Shown here: piece by piece, positions 5,314 to 5,803 of the stretch
Numbering within the stretch: the first letter of the stretch is position 1
How the letters are laid out: each line of letters starts with the position of its first letter
Assembly (NCBI GenBank): GCA_021797415.1
Contig: JAJZZT010000174.1
Coordinates: forward strand, 1 to 5,803
DNA from: Bacillota bacterium
GTDB lineage: Bacteria > Bacillota > Bacilli > Alicyclobacillales > SLC66
Reading direction: 5' to 3'
Length of the DNA stretch: 5,803 bases
The notes under the pieces: generated by a model
Told to the model about the DNA's origin: nothing
What the model saw: only the letters and a program-made list of their open reading frames with translations
The model's database searches: none
Translations under genes and position numbers: made by a program

Positions 5314-5527
5314 GAACCCTCTCCCATGGATAAATCCAGGGGGTTCTAAAAGCCTATACCGCCGCACTCTCGTCGGCTCTCGCGCAGACTTTCGCCCCCG
5401 CTACATCATCCGACGCCTCATGCTCAGGCAGGCTTTCTGTCGCGGACGACCCGCTCTGACTCCGGTGTCCAAAGACGCCGAAGGAGGCTGGCTTTCGCCT
5501 TCCACTCGCAGGTTGGTTTTCGGTCGC
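5313..5527 (-). ncRNA. Predicted TnpB omega RNA (right-end RNA) scaffold
   Basis: This is 215 bases of non-coding sequence between the tnpB stop and the right end of the element, where relatives encode the guide-carrying RNA, often overlapping the tnpB 3' end. Structure supports this. There is a GGC-GAAA-GCC hairpin just after the stop, a CGTCGG/CCGACG stem (5371-5376 with 5410-5415) enclosing a GGGC-GAAA-GUCU tetraloop stem, and the terminal hairpin at 5314-5346. Its 5' limit is not determined and may lie inside tnpB. It would bind the TnpB protein and direct DNA cutting at sites matching its guide. The assignment rests on position and folds seen by eye, not on a covariance search. Confidence 0.5.
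5314..5346 (-). repeat. Right-end hairpin of the IS200/IS605-type element
   Basis: On the minus strand GAACCC (5346-5341) pairs perfectly with GGGTTC (5319-5314). Inside it TGGA pairs with TCCA around a TTTA loop, with extra C-G pairs between. The pattern GAACCCC...GGGTTCA is the usual 3' end of these elements: in DNA it is the recognition hairpin, and in RNA it is the last stem before the guide. It is preceded by GGCTTTTA. Confidence 0.7.
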
Positions 5528-5803
5528 CTATTTCCAAGCCGCCCGCAGGAGCGGTTCCGCACCTGACCAAGACGCATTCGCCTCGGTGACTTGGAGCAGG
5601 TTGTCTTTCACATGCCGGGCCAGATACGCACTGAACAGATCCCGTTGCATCTCCACACCGCAATCACAGGCGTGGACGCGCTCGGATAACCTCTTCTTGT
5701 GCCGCTGCCCGCACAGGCACGCTTGCGATAATGCCGTCGTGCGCGTGGAGAATTCATCGACCGATCCGCCAGCACTTTCAGCCTTGCGGGTGAGGATCGA
5801 TAA
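5528..5803 (-). CDS. tnpB: TnpB RNA-guided nuclease (IS200/IS605 OrfB), C-terminal part; 5' end outside window
   Basis: The last 91 residues of a TnpB-type protein are encoded on the minus strand, open to the window edge. TnpB uses an omega RNA to cut DNA and helps its transposon persist. The visible pieces are SVDEFSTRTTALSQACLCG, a zinc ribbon with two C-x-C pairs (CLC at about residues 29-31 and CDC at 47-49), the spacer RHKKRLSERVHAC, then VEMQRDLFSAYLARHV. The Asp in QRDLFSAY corresponds to the third RuvC catalytic Asp, in place of the more familiar DRDxNAA. The end, TEANASWSGAEPLLRAAWK, is typical of a clade I associate with Bacilli and related bacteria. The stop is TAG 5528-5530. The first RuvC residues and any tnpA are outside the window, so activity cannot be judged. 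Confidence 0.8.
   Translation of the reverse strand, partial: LSILTRKAESAGGSVDEFSTRTTALSQACLCGQRHKKRLSERVHACDCGVEMQRDLFSAYLARHVKDNLLQVTEANASWSGAEPLLRAAWK

Noticed and set aside
5424..5663. A - strand frame with several Cys residues across the tnpB end
   Set aside because: It reads the tnpB zinc-ribbon DNA in the wrong phase. The correct phase gives the recognisable TnpB end and stops at 5528.
1..5803. CRISPR array, tRNA or rRNA
   Set aside because: No regularly spaced repeats, no cloverleaf with a T-loop GTTCGAxTC pattern and no conserved rRNA blocks were seen on reading both strands.

Overview
The window looks like part of a moderately GC-rich, Gram-positive, motile bacterium, probably a Bacilli relative of the Alicyclobacillus kind. 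This placement is inference from strong AGGAGG-type ribosome binding sites, a sigma-A-like promoter, a LacI-type regulator next to a secreted glycosidase, a flagellar motB piece and a CxC-type TnpB. No single sequence here fixes the species. The DNA is a mosaic in which mobile elements join and break older genes.

Left part (1-1365, + strand): the C-terminal end of a LacI/GalR-family sugar regulator, then a 235-base gap with a good promoter (TTGACA, 17 nt, TATGCT). A secreted GH42-like glycoside hydrolase gene follows and is cut off after about 291 residues.

Middle (1366-2719): an apparently complete IS3-family element, IS150-like at its ends, about 1354 bp. It has imperfect terminal repeats, orfA, an A7 slippery run and orfB in the -1 frame with a complete DDE triad. 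The gene on its other side is not the rest of the glycosidase. It is the N-terminal piece of a flagellar motB on the opposite strand. Both host genes point into the IS and both lack their 3' parts, and no target duplication is visible, so the IS marks a rearrangement junction or an assembly join.

Right part (2720-5313, - strand): read in transcription order, this is a tight run of genes: a small unknown protein with a probable frameshift; a DnaQ-like DEDDh exonuclease with a DUF3820-type tail interrupted by an in-frame TAG; a 120-residue Cys-containing unknown protein whose ATG overlaps the end of the read-through exonuclease; a DUF2786 protein; and the truncated motB. The exonuclease, DUF2786 and small-protein group resembles phage or integrative-element cargo. 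The stop and the frameshift suggest it is decaying, or that the base calls need checking.

Right edge (5314-5803, - strand): the C-terminal end of a TnpB RNA-guided nuclease of the IS200/IS605 group, followed by about 215 nt that should encode its omega (right-end) RNA. That stretch ends in a long hairpin with GAACCC/GGGTTC arms. The sequence just past the hairpin, which would act as the guide, lies directly in front of the decaying gene run, so transcription of the element would read into those genes. No CRISPR array, rRNA, tRNA or replication origin was seen.
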